Positions 16,780 through 24,127 of a DNA stretch of 64,000 nt are shown here, piece after piece. This DNA is from Kitasatospora viridis (lineage in GTDB: Bacteria > Actinomycetota > Actinomycetes > Streptomycetales > Streptomycetaceae). The notes beneath the pieces were generated by a model. That model ran no database searches. It saw nothing but the letters and a program-made list of their open reading frames with translations, and had not been told where the DNA came from. The position numbers and the translations under genes were made by a program. Where the stretch lies: NCBI RefSeq assembly GCF_007829815.1, contig NZ_VIWT01000008.1, forward strand, positions 91,260 to 155,259, read 5' to 3'. The first letter of the stretch is position 1, and every line of letters starts with the position of its first letter.

Positions 16780-17064
16780 TCAGGCGACGGTCTCGCCCGC
16801 CTCCCAGGCCGCCGCGACCGTGTCCTGGTCCACGTCCGGCGCGAGCTTCGCCCGCCGCATGTCCTCGCACCGCACGTCGGCGCTCAGGAGCGCGATCGTC
16901 TCGCCGTCGCCGTCGTACAGCTCGAACGAGTGGCCGTCCCACTCCTCCGGGACGGCTCCCGAGAGGGTGCCGAAGTCCCCGCCGCTGATCTTCTCGCCGT
17001 CGCTCGGGCGCAGCACGATGTACGCGCGCAGGATGACGACGTCCGGGTTCGTCTTCTTGGCCAT
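16780..17064 (-). CDS. Small hypothetical protein (94 aa)
   Basis: ATG 17064 was chosen; AGGAAGGGG lies about ten bases upstream, and a promoter pair is at 17127-17155. The protein is acidic and beta-rich, with a VILRAYIVL strand early on. No known family. Its last codons (AGETVA then stop) are shared with the end of the 17358 gene. It converges on the 16161 gene with one base between the stops. Confidence 0.65.
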   Translation of the reverse strand: MAKKTNPDVVILRAYIVLRPSDGEKISGGDFGTLSGAVPEEWDGHSFELYDGDGETIALLSADVRCEDMRRAKLAPDVDQDTVAAAWEAGETVA

Positions 17065-17126
17065 GCCGAGTAAGCCCCTTCCTGGGGTGATGTGGTGGAG
17101 GTGGTCGGCGATCACCGACAGCACTG

Positions 17127-17155
17127 ACGCTACGCATCGAGCCCCTGTGCTTCAA
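17127..17155 (-). promoter_or_regulatory. Promoter of the 16780-17064 gene
   Basis: Minus strand: -35 TTGAAG, 17-bp spacer, -10 TAGCGT. The 5' leader is about 55 nt and contains a short GTCGG/CCGAC hairpin. The stretch between here and 17357 holds no gene I can support. Confidence 0.5.
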
Positions 17156-17357
17156 CTGTCCTCACACCGCAGGAATTTGGCCGCTCGGAGGGGAAGATCG
17201 CTGCTCTGGCTGCCCCGAAGCAGCGCCTGGTGGCGGTGCTGGATGCGGCTCGGCTGCCATCAGACGCAACGCACGACGCTTCAGGTCCCCGCAGCTCGAC
17301 CCGCCTTGAATGTCACCGTTCTATAACGATGAGATCCGCCCCTCGCGCAGCAGTAGG

Positions 17358-18089
17358 TCAGGTGACCGTCTCGCCCGCATACCAGTTCTCCGAGGAGGTG
17401 AAGTGCCATGTCCAGGGGACTGTCCGGCATGCGTAGATCCGGCGCTCCCGTCGTGCCTCGTTGCCGCGCACGTCGTGCAGGATCTTGAATTCGAGAAGCT
17501 GCTGTTCGGCCTGGTCCCACGTAAAGGGGATCTTCCCGCACACGCAGCGGCTGGGCTTCTGAGCCTGGCCGCTCCTGTCCCATGCCTCCAGGGCGTCGTC
17601 GCACCACGTCGTCAGGGGGGTGATTTGCTCAGCAGCAGCAGCATTCAGTTGGGTGGAGATGGCGATGTTGCGCTGCGCTGAGTCTCCAGCCTCCTCCACC
17701 ACAGTGAGCCGTGCCCCCATCTGCAGGGCCTTCGAAGCTGCCTGTGCAATGAGCGTCTCGATCTGAGGCGATCGGGAGCGGAGGCGGACGGCGCTTCCGG
17801 CGAGGAGGCGGTTCCATGCCAGTGCGGACGTGTGGCGCGAGAAGTGCATCTGGATGGGTACTGGAGCCGTGATCCGCAGCATGGTCGCCAGGGCGCAGAC
17901 AACCTCCAAGGTCTCCAGATCCGCACACAGCCCCATATCGGCGACTAGATGCCTGGTCTTATTCCGATGCGTGTAGCTGCGTACGACGTGGACTTTCCCG
18001 GCGCCTTCGCTCCAGATTCCGCGCACCCTGACGCGCTGGCCGTTCCGGAGCTGCTTTTGGCGGCTGATTCGTGGGTGAATCATTTGCAT
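17358..18089 (-). CDS. Hypothetical protein (243 aa), lower GC
   Basis: Starts at ATG 18089, seven bases after a TAGATAAT -10-like sequence, so it may be leaderless. There is a CVCGKIPFTWDQAEQQL segment near residue 186 and aromatic-rich C-terminal residues. Codon usage is less GC-biased than neighbours, as in the rest of 17.3-18.3 kb, which suggests separate acquisition. The C-terminal codons (AGETVT) and following bases duplicate the end of the 16780 gene. No family is recognised. Confidence 0.65.
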   Translation of the reverse strand: MQMIHPRISRQKQLRNGQRVRVRGIWSEGAGKVHVVRSYTHRNKTRHLVADMGLCADLETLEVVCALATMLRITAPVPIQMHFSRHTSALAWNRLLAGSAVRLRSRSPQIETLIAQAASKALQMGARLTVVEEAGDSAQRNIAISTQLNAAAAEQITPLTTWCDDALEAWDRSGQAQKPSRCVCGKIPFTWDQAEQQLLEFKILHDVRGNEARRERRIYACRTVPWTWHFTSSENWYAGETVT

Positions 18090-18220
18090 GAAGGCGATTA
18101 TCTAGCACCAATCCAGTCGGCATCGGGGGTTTCACGAAACATCCCATCCTTTCCAGAAATGAAATATAGAGAGTTGATAATCAAATCCTCTCGATGGGAC
18201 CGGAGAGCCGCCTTGGATGT

Positions 18221-18274
18221 TACTCATGAGTAGCTTGCGGTAATGGAGGTTACCGCAGGCTACTCATGAGTAGC
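18221..18274. promoter_or_regulatory. Palindrome-dyad-palindrome upstream of integrase
   Basis: TACTCATGAGTA (18221-18232) and GCTACTCATGAGTAGC (18259-18274) are perfect palindromes. Between them lies a dyad GCGGTAA-TGGAGG-TTACCGC (18237-18256), with 7-bp arms around a 6-bp centre. The layout fits a recombination core flanked by accessory sites, or operators controlling the integrase gene that starts 50 bp downstream. Confidence 0.6.
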
Positions 18275-18324
18275 CTGTAGCGTGGGCTGGACATGGTTCC
18301 ATCTCACGCCCTTGAGGACCGCCG

Positions 18325-19419
18325 GTGACCGCCACCGAGATCGTCGACGCCGAGCTGGTCGACGAGCAGCCGCCCGAGGCTCCGCCGCTGCGCGGGACCT
18401 CCCTCGTCGTCGCCGACGGCCGGGCTGGAACGCGCCCGGGTCTGTCCGACGCGGCCCGGCGCCGCCTGGAGCAGTCCACCCCGGAGGAGACGCGCCGCGC
18501 CTACCAGCGCGAGTGGAACCGGTTCTTCGCCTGGTGCTGGAAGAACGCCGTCCGGCCGCTGCCGTGCACCGACGACGACCTGTCCAACTGGGTGGCCGAG
18601 CGGTGTGATAGCAGCGACGGCATCTCCGCGATCCGGCAGGGCATCGGCGCCGTGGTGATGGCGCACGAGACCCGCTACGGAGTCGGCAAGGGGCCCAAGA
18701 CGAAGGAGAGTTGGCGCATCCTCTCCTCCTACAAGCGCGAGCGGTTCGACGCCGGGCACCGCGCCGACCAGGCCGCCACCTTCAACGCCGACCAGCTGCG
18801 CGAGATGCTGCTCACCATCCCGAACGACCACCCGGCCGGGGTCCGCGACCGGGCCCTGCTGTGCACCATGGTGGCGTCCATGAACCGGCGCAAAGCCTGG
18901 AACTCCCTGGACATCGAAGACGTGACCGAGGACGAGCTGGACCCCGAGTCGGCCGACCAGGAGCTGCTGGCCGACCTGCGGGCGTTCGTCGGCCGTTCCA
19001 AGACCGACCAGGCCGCCCGGGGGCGCACGGTCGTGATCCCGCCCGGCGAGCACGAGCTGTCGGACCCGGTGGGGAACCTGCAGGCGTGGCTGTGCGAGAT
19101 GGGCGTCCAGGGCGTCACCACCGGCCCGCTGTGGCGGCCTTTCAGCCGGGGCGGGCGCATCCTCGACCGGCGCCTGAACACCGACCACGCCCGCCTCCTG
19201 GTCCGCGACGCCGCTGCCCGCGCTGGGCTCAAGGCCCCGCACGGGCGCACGTTCAAGGCCCACTCCACCCGGGCCTCCGCCGTCCGCATCGCCCGCAAGG
19301 CTGGGAAGACCTGGTCGTCGATCGAGGAGCAGGGCGGCTGGGTGCCCGGCTCCACGGCTGCCAAGGGATACGACCGGCCGGAGGAGGAGGAGAACGCGAT
19401 GCGCGGAGCGGGCCTGTGA
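18325..19419 (+). CDS. Tyrosine recombinase/integrase
   Basis: 364 residues from GTG 18325. The N-terminal SAM-like core-binding region (about 45-135) has STPEETRRAYQREWNRFFAW. The catalytic domain carries a box I arginine candidate (NRRKAW, R188-189), a beta-hairpin lysine (GRSKTDQ, K226), box II H313-S-T-R316, W339 and the nucleophile candidate Y349 (AAKGYDR). The set is complete, so the enzyme is likely active. It belongs to the broad XerC/D-like group common on actinobacterial elements. A palindrome cluster at 18221-18274 could be its site. Confidence 0.85.
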   Translation: MTATEIVDAELVDEQPPEAPPLRGTSLVVADGRAGTRPGLSDAARRRLEQSTPEETRRAYQREWNRFFAWCWKNAVRPLPCTDDDLSNWVAERCDSSDGISAIRQGIGAVVMAHETRYGVGKGPKTKESWRILSSYKRERFDAGHRADQAATFNADQLREMLLTIPNDHPAGVRDRALLCTMVASMNRRKAWNSLDIEDVTEDELDPESADQELLADLRAFVGRSKTDQAARGRTVVIPPGEHELSDPVGNLQAWLCEMGVQGVTTGPLWRPFSRGGRILDRRLNTDHARLLVRDAAARAGLKAPHGRTFKAHSTRASAVRIARKAGKTWSSIEEQGGWVPGSTAAKGYDRPEEEENAMRGAGL

Positions 19420-19441
19420 CCCGCCCCGCGCACCCGGCGCC

Positions 19442-19915
19442 CTACCGGAACCGCACCGTGGGCACCCGCCGGGCCGAGGCCATCCACCCTGAGTGGGTGT
19501 TGATCGCCTCCAGCATCTCCTCCGTCGTCGGGTGCCGGAGGTGGGGCAGCCAGACCACCACCAGCTGCGCCCGACCTCGGGCGAGGTCCCACCACAGGGC
19601 CGGGGGCTCGTCCAGCTCCATGATCACCTCCACGGCGCCCGGCTCCCCCGGCTTGTCGAACGCCAAGGTGACGGCGCCGGTGCCGTCGTCCCAGAAGCAC
19701 CATGGCGACGTCATCGGGGCCTCCTGGTCGAGCGGAGTCAGCGAGGCGTAGGAGGGGAAGGTGTCGATCTCGGCCTGGCCTGCTCCGCCGTACGGTGCGA
19801 GCACGACGGCGGCCATCAGGGCATCGCCGACGGGGAAGGCGGTCGGCTGGGCCAACAGCCGTGGAATGGACGGGACTTGCTGATCCTCGGTGCGCGGGGT
19901 GTGCATCGCGGTCAC
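19442..19915 (-). CDS. Hypothetical protein (157 aa)
   Basis: Starts at GTG 19915 (GTGA overlap with the upstream stop); an ATG three codons later is an alternative. The middle has WCFWDDGTGAVTLAFDKPG, and the end is a TTEEMLEAINTHSGW helix. No catalytic motif. It is the second gene of a two-gene operon transcribed from 20561-20589 and converges on the integrase. Confidence 0.65.
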   Translation of the reverse strand: MTAMHTPRTEDQQVPSIPRLLAQPTAFPVGDALMAAVVLAPYGGAGQAEIDTFPSYASLTPLDQEAPMTSPWCFWDDGTGAVTLAFDKPGEPGAVEVIMELDEPPALWWDLARGRAQLVVVWLPHLRHPTTEEMLEAINTHSGWMASARRVPTVRFR

Positions 19916-20388
19916 CGGTTGGTGGGGAGGACGAGGTTGACCCACTCCTGGGCGTTGCCGGGCTCGAACTGGCTCCAGTCCTTCCCCGGGGCGGGCGTCC
20001 ACCCGGCCACCTGCTCGTAGCCGGAGTGGCGGCTGGGGAGGACCATGTAGCCGTGCTCGATGAGCCGGTGCCCGGCGGAGGCCGGGCGGAAGTCGTCCCA
20101 GTCGTAGGTCAGGTGCACGAGGTCGGCTCCGCCCTTGGGGTCGAGGACGCGGAGGGTGAACGGCCCGGTGGTGTCGGCGCTGCAGACGGCGGTCAGCGCG
20201 ACGGCCCGCTCCCGGGCCTGGATCGCGGCGATCCGCTCCGGCGACCCGGTCGGCATCGCGGCGATCTCTTCGTCGGAGAGCAGCTCTTCGGCGGGCTCGG
20301 CGGGCAGGAGGGCGGTGGTGAACTTGGCCCCGGATTGGGCGGCTTGGCGGGCCCGGCGGCTGGCGGTCGACTGGTGCTTCGGCGACAC
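19912..20388 (-). CDS. Hypothetical protein with basic N-terminus (158 aa)
   Basis: GTG 20388 was chosen because AAGGAG sits nine bases upstream. The first 30 residues (SRRARQAAQSGAKFTTALL) resemble the short basic helix found at the N-terminus of many small actinobacterial plasmid proteins. The remainder is mixed and ends in EWVNLVLP. No known family. A consensus-like promoter lies upstream. Confidence 0.7.
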   Translation of the reverse strand: MSPKHQSTASRRARQAAQSGAKFTTALLPAEPAEELLSDEEIAAMPTGSPERIAAIQARERAVALTAVCSADTTGPFTLRVLDPKGGADLVHLTYDWDDFRPASAGHRLIEHGYMVLPSRHSGYEQVAGWTPAPGKDWSQFEPGNAQEWVNLVLPTNR

Positions 20389-20560
20389 GGTGCGCTCCTT
20401 GACGCGGCGGACCCCACACCTCCGCCGGATCGGATGCACGTCGGCACGATTCCAGTGGACGCATTCGCTCTGCACGGGCCCCGGGAGACCTTCACCGAAG
20501 CGGTCGGCGATGTGGGCGCCGACCACGGCTCACGGCGTGCGTGGCTTGCCGCGTGGCGAC

Positions 20561-20589
20561 AGTGTAGCGGTGCCGTCACTGACTGTCTA
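20561..20589 (-). promoter_or_regulatory. Promoter for the 20388-19442 operon
   Basis: Minus strand: -35 TAGACA, 17-bp spacer, -10 TACACT. The leader to the GTG at 20388 is roughly 165 nt. Confidence 0.55.
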
Positions 20590-20607
20590 CCACTTCCGGG
20601 CGCCACT

Positions 20608-20642
20608 GTGCCCCGGGCCCTGCTGTTCAGGGTCCGGGGCAC
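20608..20642 (-). terminator. Hairpin terminator of the DUF397 gene
   Basis: A 15-bp stem with one wobble pair (GTGCCCCGGGCCCTG and its partner) and a 5-nt loop, eleven bases downstream of the minus-strand stop at 20653. Confidence 0.7.
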
Positions 20643-20652
20643 GGGCTGGCCG

Positions 20653-20934
20653 TTAGTCCTGGGGCGCTGGGGTCGCCCAGGCCGGGGTCGAGGACTGCGG
20701 GTCAAGGTCGAACTCGCCGTCGCGGGCGCCGAGGACGAAGGCCCTCCACTCGTTGGGCGTGTAGGTGAGGGTCGGGCCGTCCGGGTTGCGGCCGTCCCGC
20801 ATGACGATGTAGCCCTCGACGAAGGCGATCTGGATGATCCCCTCGGGGTCAGCGGAGATCCATTCGGCCCCGGTGAGGTCCAGGACGGGCTTCCCGTTGG
20901 ACGGCAGGTCGGGTCCAGCGCTTTCGTCGGTCAT
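20653..20934 (-). CDS. DUF397-like protein, third copy, orphan
   Basis: 93 residues from ATG 20934, with AGAAGGG upstream. It has the DUF397 outline in divergent form: GAEWISADPEG, then a VEGYIVMRDGRNPDGPTLTYT strand pair and TPNEWRAFVLGARDGEFDL. Unlike the two copies at 5.5-6.2 kb, it has no XRE-DUF5753 gene next to it. It may respond to the distant regulator or to a host one. Confidence 0.8.
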   Translation of the reverse strand: MTDESAGPDLPSNGKPVLDLTGAEWISADPEGIIQIAFVEGYIVMRDGRNPDGPTLTYTPNEWRAFVLGARDGEFDLDPQSSTPAWATPAPQD

Positions 20935-21020
20935 GGGGTGGGTGGGTGCCCTTCTGGTTGCGGTTCGTGGATCAGCGTACCGCTGGGAGCCGACGCCGGT
21001 GGGCGGGTTGGACGAGCTGG

Positions 21021-21971
21021 TCAGCGGGGGCTGGCGGTAGCGGCCACGGCGTCCCAGAAGTCGTTCATCCGGAAGTGGAAGAGGCCCATGCCGTGGTCGG
21101 TCCAGCTCCCGATCGGCTTGGTGATGATCTCGACGCCCTCCAGGGTCTCGGGGATGTAGCCGTTGCCCCAGCCGAAGTCGATGCGGGGGCGGCGGATGCC
21201 GTCGGGGTTGCCCTGGTCGGTGCGGATCAGGCTGGCGGTGCCCTGCAGCTCCTGGCCGAGGTGCTTGTGGGCGTGCAGGGCGAGGTCGGTGAACCCGGCC
21301 CGGGTCATGACGTCCCAGGGGCCGGTGTCGTGGCGGCCGTCGGCGGTGGTGCGGTTGGCCCGGAACGGCAGGTCGGTCACCACGTCCCAGTCCGGCAGGG
21401 TGGCGCGGTCGGCTTCGTCGCCGCTGTAGGAGTTCTGGTCGCCGAACCACAGGCAGGGGTAGGTGGTCTGGACGCGCTCGCCGAAGCGGTCGTCCGGGTC
21501 CTTGGGCCGCTGCTCGTTCTTGCCCCACTTGACCATCATGAGGGCCTCGCGGCGGCGCCACTCGGCGTCGTTCGAGCACAGGTGGTAGGAGGCGAGGTTG
21601 AGTTCGGGGCTGGCCTCGGTCCCGGCCCGGACGGTCTTGATCTGGCAGGCCGGGTGCCACCAGCCGGTCTCCTGCGGGTAGTCGGCGACCACGCGCAGCA
21701 GCTGCTCGTTGACGAAGATCCCGGGGGCGTTGGGGCTCTCCCGGGTGCTGGAGGCGGCGATGTAGCCGGTCATGCCGAGGGCGTGCCCGGCGGCGAAGAG
21801 CAGGCGCTTGCCGTTGGCGCGGGAGTGGGTCAGCTCCTGCCGGGCGATGGCGGCGATGCGGTACTTCCGCGTGAGCATGGCCAGGTAGGCGTGGGCCTCG
21901 CGCCAGTGCGCGGAGTTCTCGCCGCCGAAGTCGTGCTCACCGTTGAGGTTCACGAACGTGATCAAGGACAA
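21021..21971 (-). CDS. Endonuclease/exonuclease/phosphatase (EEP) family protein
   Basis: 316 residues from a TTG at 21971 (GAGGGG upstream). EEP fold motifs occur in order: VNLNGEHD at the N-terminus (Asn ligand), ARQE near residue 44 (Glu), ASYHLCSND near 127 (His), WFGDQNSY near 175 (Asp/Asn pair) and a terminal TDHGMGLFHF (Asp-His). All catalytic residues appear present, so a metal-dependent phosphodiesterase acting on DNA, RNA or a small phosphoester is likely. A second EEP gene lies 0.7 kb upstream. Confidence 0.82.
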   Translation of the reverse strand: MSLITFVNLNGEHDFGGENSAHWREAHAYLAMLTRKYRIAAIARQELTHSRANGKRLLFAAGHALGMTGYIAASSTRESPNAPGIFVNEQLLRVVADYPQETGWWHPACQIKTVRAGTEASPELNLASYHLCSNDAEWRRREALMMVKWGKNEQRPKDPDDRFGERVQTTYPCLWFGDQNSYSGDEADRATLPDWDVVTDLPFRANRTTADGRHDTGPWDVMTRAGFTDLALHAHKHLGQELQGTASLIRTDQGNPDGIRRPRIDFGWGNGYIPETLEGVEIITKPIGSWTDHGMGLFHFRMNDFWDAVAATASPR

Positions 21972-22307
21972 GGTCAGGCCCCTCTTGGAGGTGAATCCCG
22001 GTGTGGTGGCCCTGTCCCGGCCGAACAGCTGAAGGTGATTTTCTGACCGATCAACCAGCTACTGTCATGGCTCGGCCGGGGCAGGGAGTCTCGGGTTCGT
22101 CGGAGGCCCGGGGGTTTCCGGCGCCTCGGGCCTCCGACAGGCGGGTGGGGGGAACCGCCTTGGTCCGCACGCGAGACCTACCGGGGAGCTGGGGTCTCAA
22201 GCGGTGCGGGCCGCCCCGTGCGGCAACCTGCGCGGGGCGTTCGTGGGTGGTGTGGGTGCCCCTTCCCGGCTGGGGCTGGTACTGCTACTACCGGGCCGGT
22301 CCGGCGG
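21972..22307. other. Noncoding 336-bp stretch
   Basis: No supported gene. It contains a strong dyad, GTCGGAGGCCCG and its near complement (about 22098-22138), which could end the MazG-like transcript, and presumably the promoter for the EEP gene near 22030-22070, where TGACAG and GGTTGATC occur. Confidence 0.45.
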
Positions 22308-22631
22308 CTACTGGATGGCGCGGGCTCGTGCGGCGACCCCTTCCAGGTGCTCCTGGAAGATCTTGGGTGCGTCGGGGCCCGCGAGGGTGTACAGCGCGAC
22401 CATCCCGGTGAGGATGGTGTCGCCGATCTCCTTCTTGACGTCCTCCCACGTGTGGGTGATGCCCTTGCGGGGGTTTTGACCGAGGACTCCGCTGACGGCC
22501 TCGTGGACCTCGCCCACCTCCTCCCCGATCTTCATGATGCGGAGGAGGCGTTCCGTCTCGGGCGGCAGGGTGCTCTTGCCGTCGAGCCAGGCGACGAGAT
22601 CGCCGATGTGGTCCCAGGTCTGCTGTTCCAT
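22308..22631 (-). CDS. MazG-like nucleotide pyrophosphohydrolase
   Basis: 107 residues. The all-helical MazG pattern is clear: KIGEEVGEVHEAV (EExxE, residues about 35-47), then VKKEIGDTILTGMVAL with the downstream Glu and Asp that complete the magnesium site. Such enzymes hydrolyse nucleoside triphosphates to monophosphates, cleaning or rebalancing nucleotide pools. The start is ATG 22631. It follows a thymidylate kinase and an EEP gene, suggesting one nucleotide-related operon. Confidence 0.85.
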   Translation of the reverse strand: MEQQTWDHIGDLVAWLDGKSTLPPETERLLRIMKIGEEVGEVHEAVSGVLGQNPRKGITHTWEDVKKEIGDTILTGMVALYTLAGPDAPKIFQEHLEGVAARARAIQ

Positions 22632-22665
22632 GCGTTGCGTCCGCTTCGGGTCGGGGCGCCGTCGC

Positions 22666-23508
22666 TCAGAACAGGGTGGTCTCCGGTTCGGGCTCCGGCG
22701 TGCTGGTCGGGTCGGAGACCGTGAGGTGCTGGTCCCCGGTCACGTCCACGCGCAGGGTCAGGCCCGAGTGGTCGGTGAGGTTTTTCTCGGTGCGGGGCTC
22801 GTGGACGTACGCACAGGAGTGTACGAGGCCGAGCAGGGGGGTGGAGACGAATGCGTGGTCGTAGCGGTAGCCGTCGTTGGTCCGTCCCACCCAGGAGTAC
22901 TCCTGGGCGCCGGGGTGCACGTGCCGGAAGGCGTCGTGGTAGCCGGTCTTGCCGAACCAGCGGTAGTAGTCGTACTCGAAGGGGCGGAAGATCGGGTAGC
23001 GGGGGCGGTGGTCGGGTTCCAGGATGTTGAGGTCGCCCATCACGATCCTGGGGGTGCCGGTGCCCTCGGGGGTGCGGTCCTGGCACTCGGCGATGAAGCG
23101 GGCCTTGCGCTCGGTCTTGGCGGCGGTGGCGTCCCTGGAGGGGACGTAGAGGCCGAGGATCTCCAGCGGGCCGTCGGTGGTGTGCACGGCGGTGGAGACG
23201 GCCCGGTAGGGCAGGTAGTCGAGCGTGACGGGCTGGTGCGCGGCGAGCCGGAGCCGGGAGACGATCATGACGCCGCGCTCGCCCTTGTCGGGAACGGGGT
23301 AGGCCACCTCGTAGCCTGCGCTCCGGAAGCGGTCGGCCAGGTAGGCGCAGCCGGGTCCGGGGGTGGTCTCGGTGAGGACGAAGACGTCCTCGGGGCGCTG
23401 GGCCAGCCAGGCGAGCTGGCGCTGTGCACGCTCCAGCGCCGGGCCGCCGATGTTGAAGGTGAGAAAGCTCAGGCCGGGTCGGGCCGGTGTCGCTGCCTCA
23501 GTTGCCAC
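22666..23508 (-). CDS. EEP family nuclease/phosphodiesterase
   Basis: 280 residues from GTG 23508, overlapping the kinase stop by 11 bp. Motifs: FLTFNIGG (Asn), VLTETTPG (Glu), ILGLYVPSRD, IVMGDLNILE (Asp-x-Asn), YRYDHAFVS (Asp) and TDHSGLTL (Asp-His). This is the exonuclease III-like layout with all ligands. The sequence lacks a signal peptide, so it is cytosolic. It differs strongly from the 21021 EEP protein, so the two are not a recent duplication. Substrate unknown. Confidence 0.82.
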   Translation of the reverse strand: MATEAATPARPGLSFLTFNIGGPALERAQRQLAWLAQRPEDVFVLTETTPGPGCAYLADRFRSAGYEVAYPVPDKGERGVMIVSRLRLAAHQPVTLDYLPYRAVSTAVHTTDGPLEILGLYVPSRDATAAKTERKARFIAECQDRTPEGTGTPRIVMGDLNILEPDHRPRYPIFRPFEYDYYRWFGKTGYHDAFRHVHPGAQEYSWVGRTNDGYRYDHAFVSTPLLGLVHSCAYVHEPRTEKNLTDHSGLTLRVDVTGDQHLTVSDPTSTPEPEPETTLF

Positions 23509-24127
23509 TGGTTCCCCTCCGCAGGGTGCCGATCCTGGAGACGATGATGTCGGCGACCCGCTCAGGGCTGCGGTTGGTGCAGTCGATGATCAGGGTGGGG
23601 TAGCCGACCTTTTCCAGGAAGGTAGCGGCTTCCTCATAGAGGGCGGCTTCCTTACGGCTGCTTCCGGGCATCTTCTCGAAGCGGCTGTGGGTGCCCCGGG
23701 CGGTCAGCCGGGCGTGGATGACCTCGGGGTCGGCGGTGAGCACGACGGTCAGGTCCGGGGTGATGGCGTGCTGGTTGATGGCCCAGATCGTCGTGGGGTC
23801 GATGCCGTCGAGCCGCTGCAGCACCAGGGAGGAGCCCACGTAGCGGTCGCACAGGACGGTGTCGCCGCGTTCGAGGGCGGGGGTGATCTCGGTGGCGATG
23901 TGGTGGTAACGGTCGGCGGCGACGAGGCAGGCCAGCGACATGCCGGTGTAGGTCTCGGTGCCGTGCCGGGCGATCTCGCCGAGGTTGGCCCGGGAGGGTT
24001 CGGTGGTGGCGTGGACTGCCGTTCCGGCTGTGGTCAGGAGGTGGCCGACGGCGGCGACGGTGGTGGACTTGCCGACGCCGCCGGGGCCGTCGAAGGCGAC
24101 AAACAGGCCGCGCTCGGTGTCGCTCAC
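23498..24127 (-). CDS. tmk: Thymidylate kinase-like enzyme
   Basis: 209 residues from GTG 24127 (GTGA overlap with the radical SAM stop). P-loop GPGGVGKST at residues 14-22, the DR(Y/H) motif in LCDRYVGSS at 93-100, and a lid-like RGTHSRFEKM segment. This fits the dTMP kinase family, which phosphorylates dTMP to dTDP; relatives accept other nucleoside monophosphates. The host surely has its own copy, so this one may act on an unusual nucleotide made by neighbouring enzymes or simply boost dTTP supply. Confidence 0.88.
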   Translation of the reverse strand: MSDTERGLFVAFDGPGGVGKSTTVAAVGHLLTTAGTAVHATTEPSRANLGEIARHGTETYTGMSLACLVAADRYHHIATEITPALERGDTVLCDRYVGSSLVLQRLDGIDPTTIWAINQHAITPDLTVVLTADPEVIHARLTARGTHSRFEKMPGSSRKEAALYEEAATFLEKVGYPTLIIDCTNRSPERVADIIVSRIGTLRRGTSGN

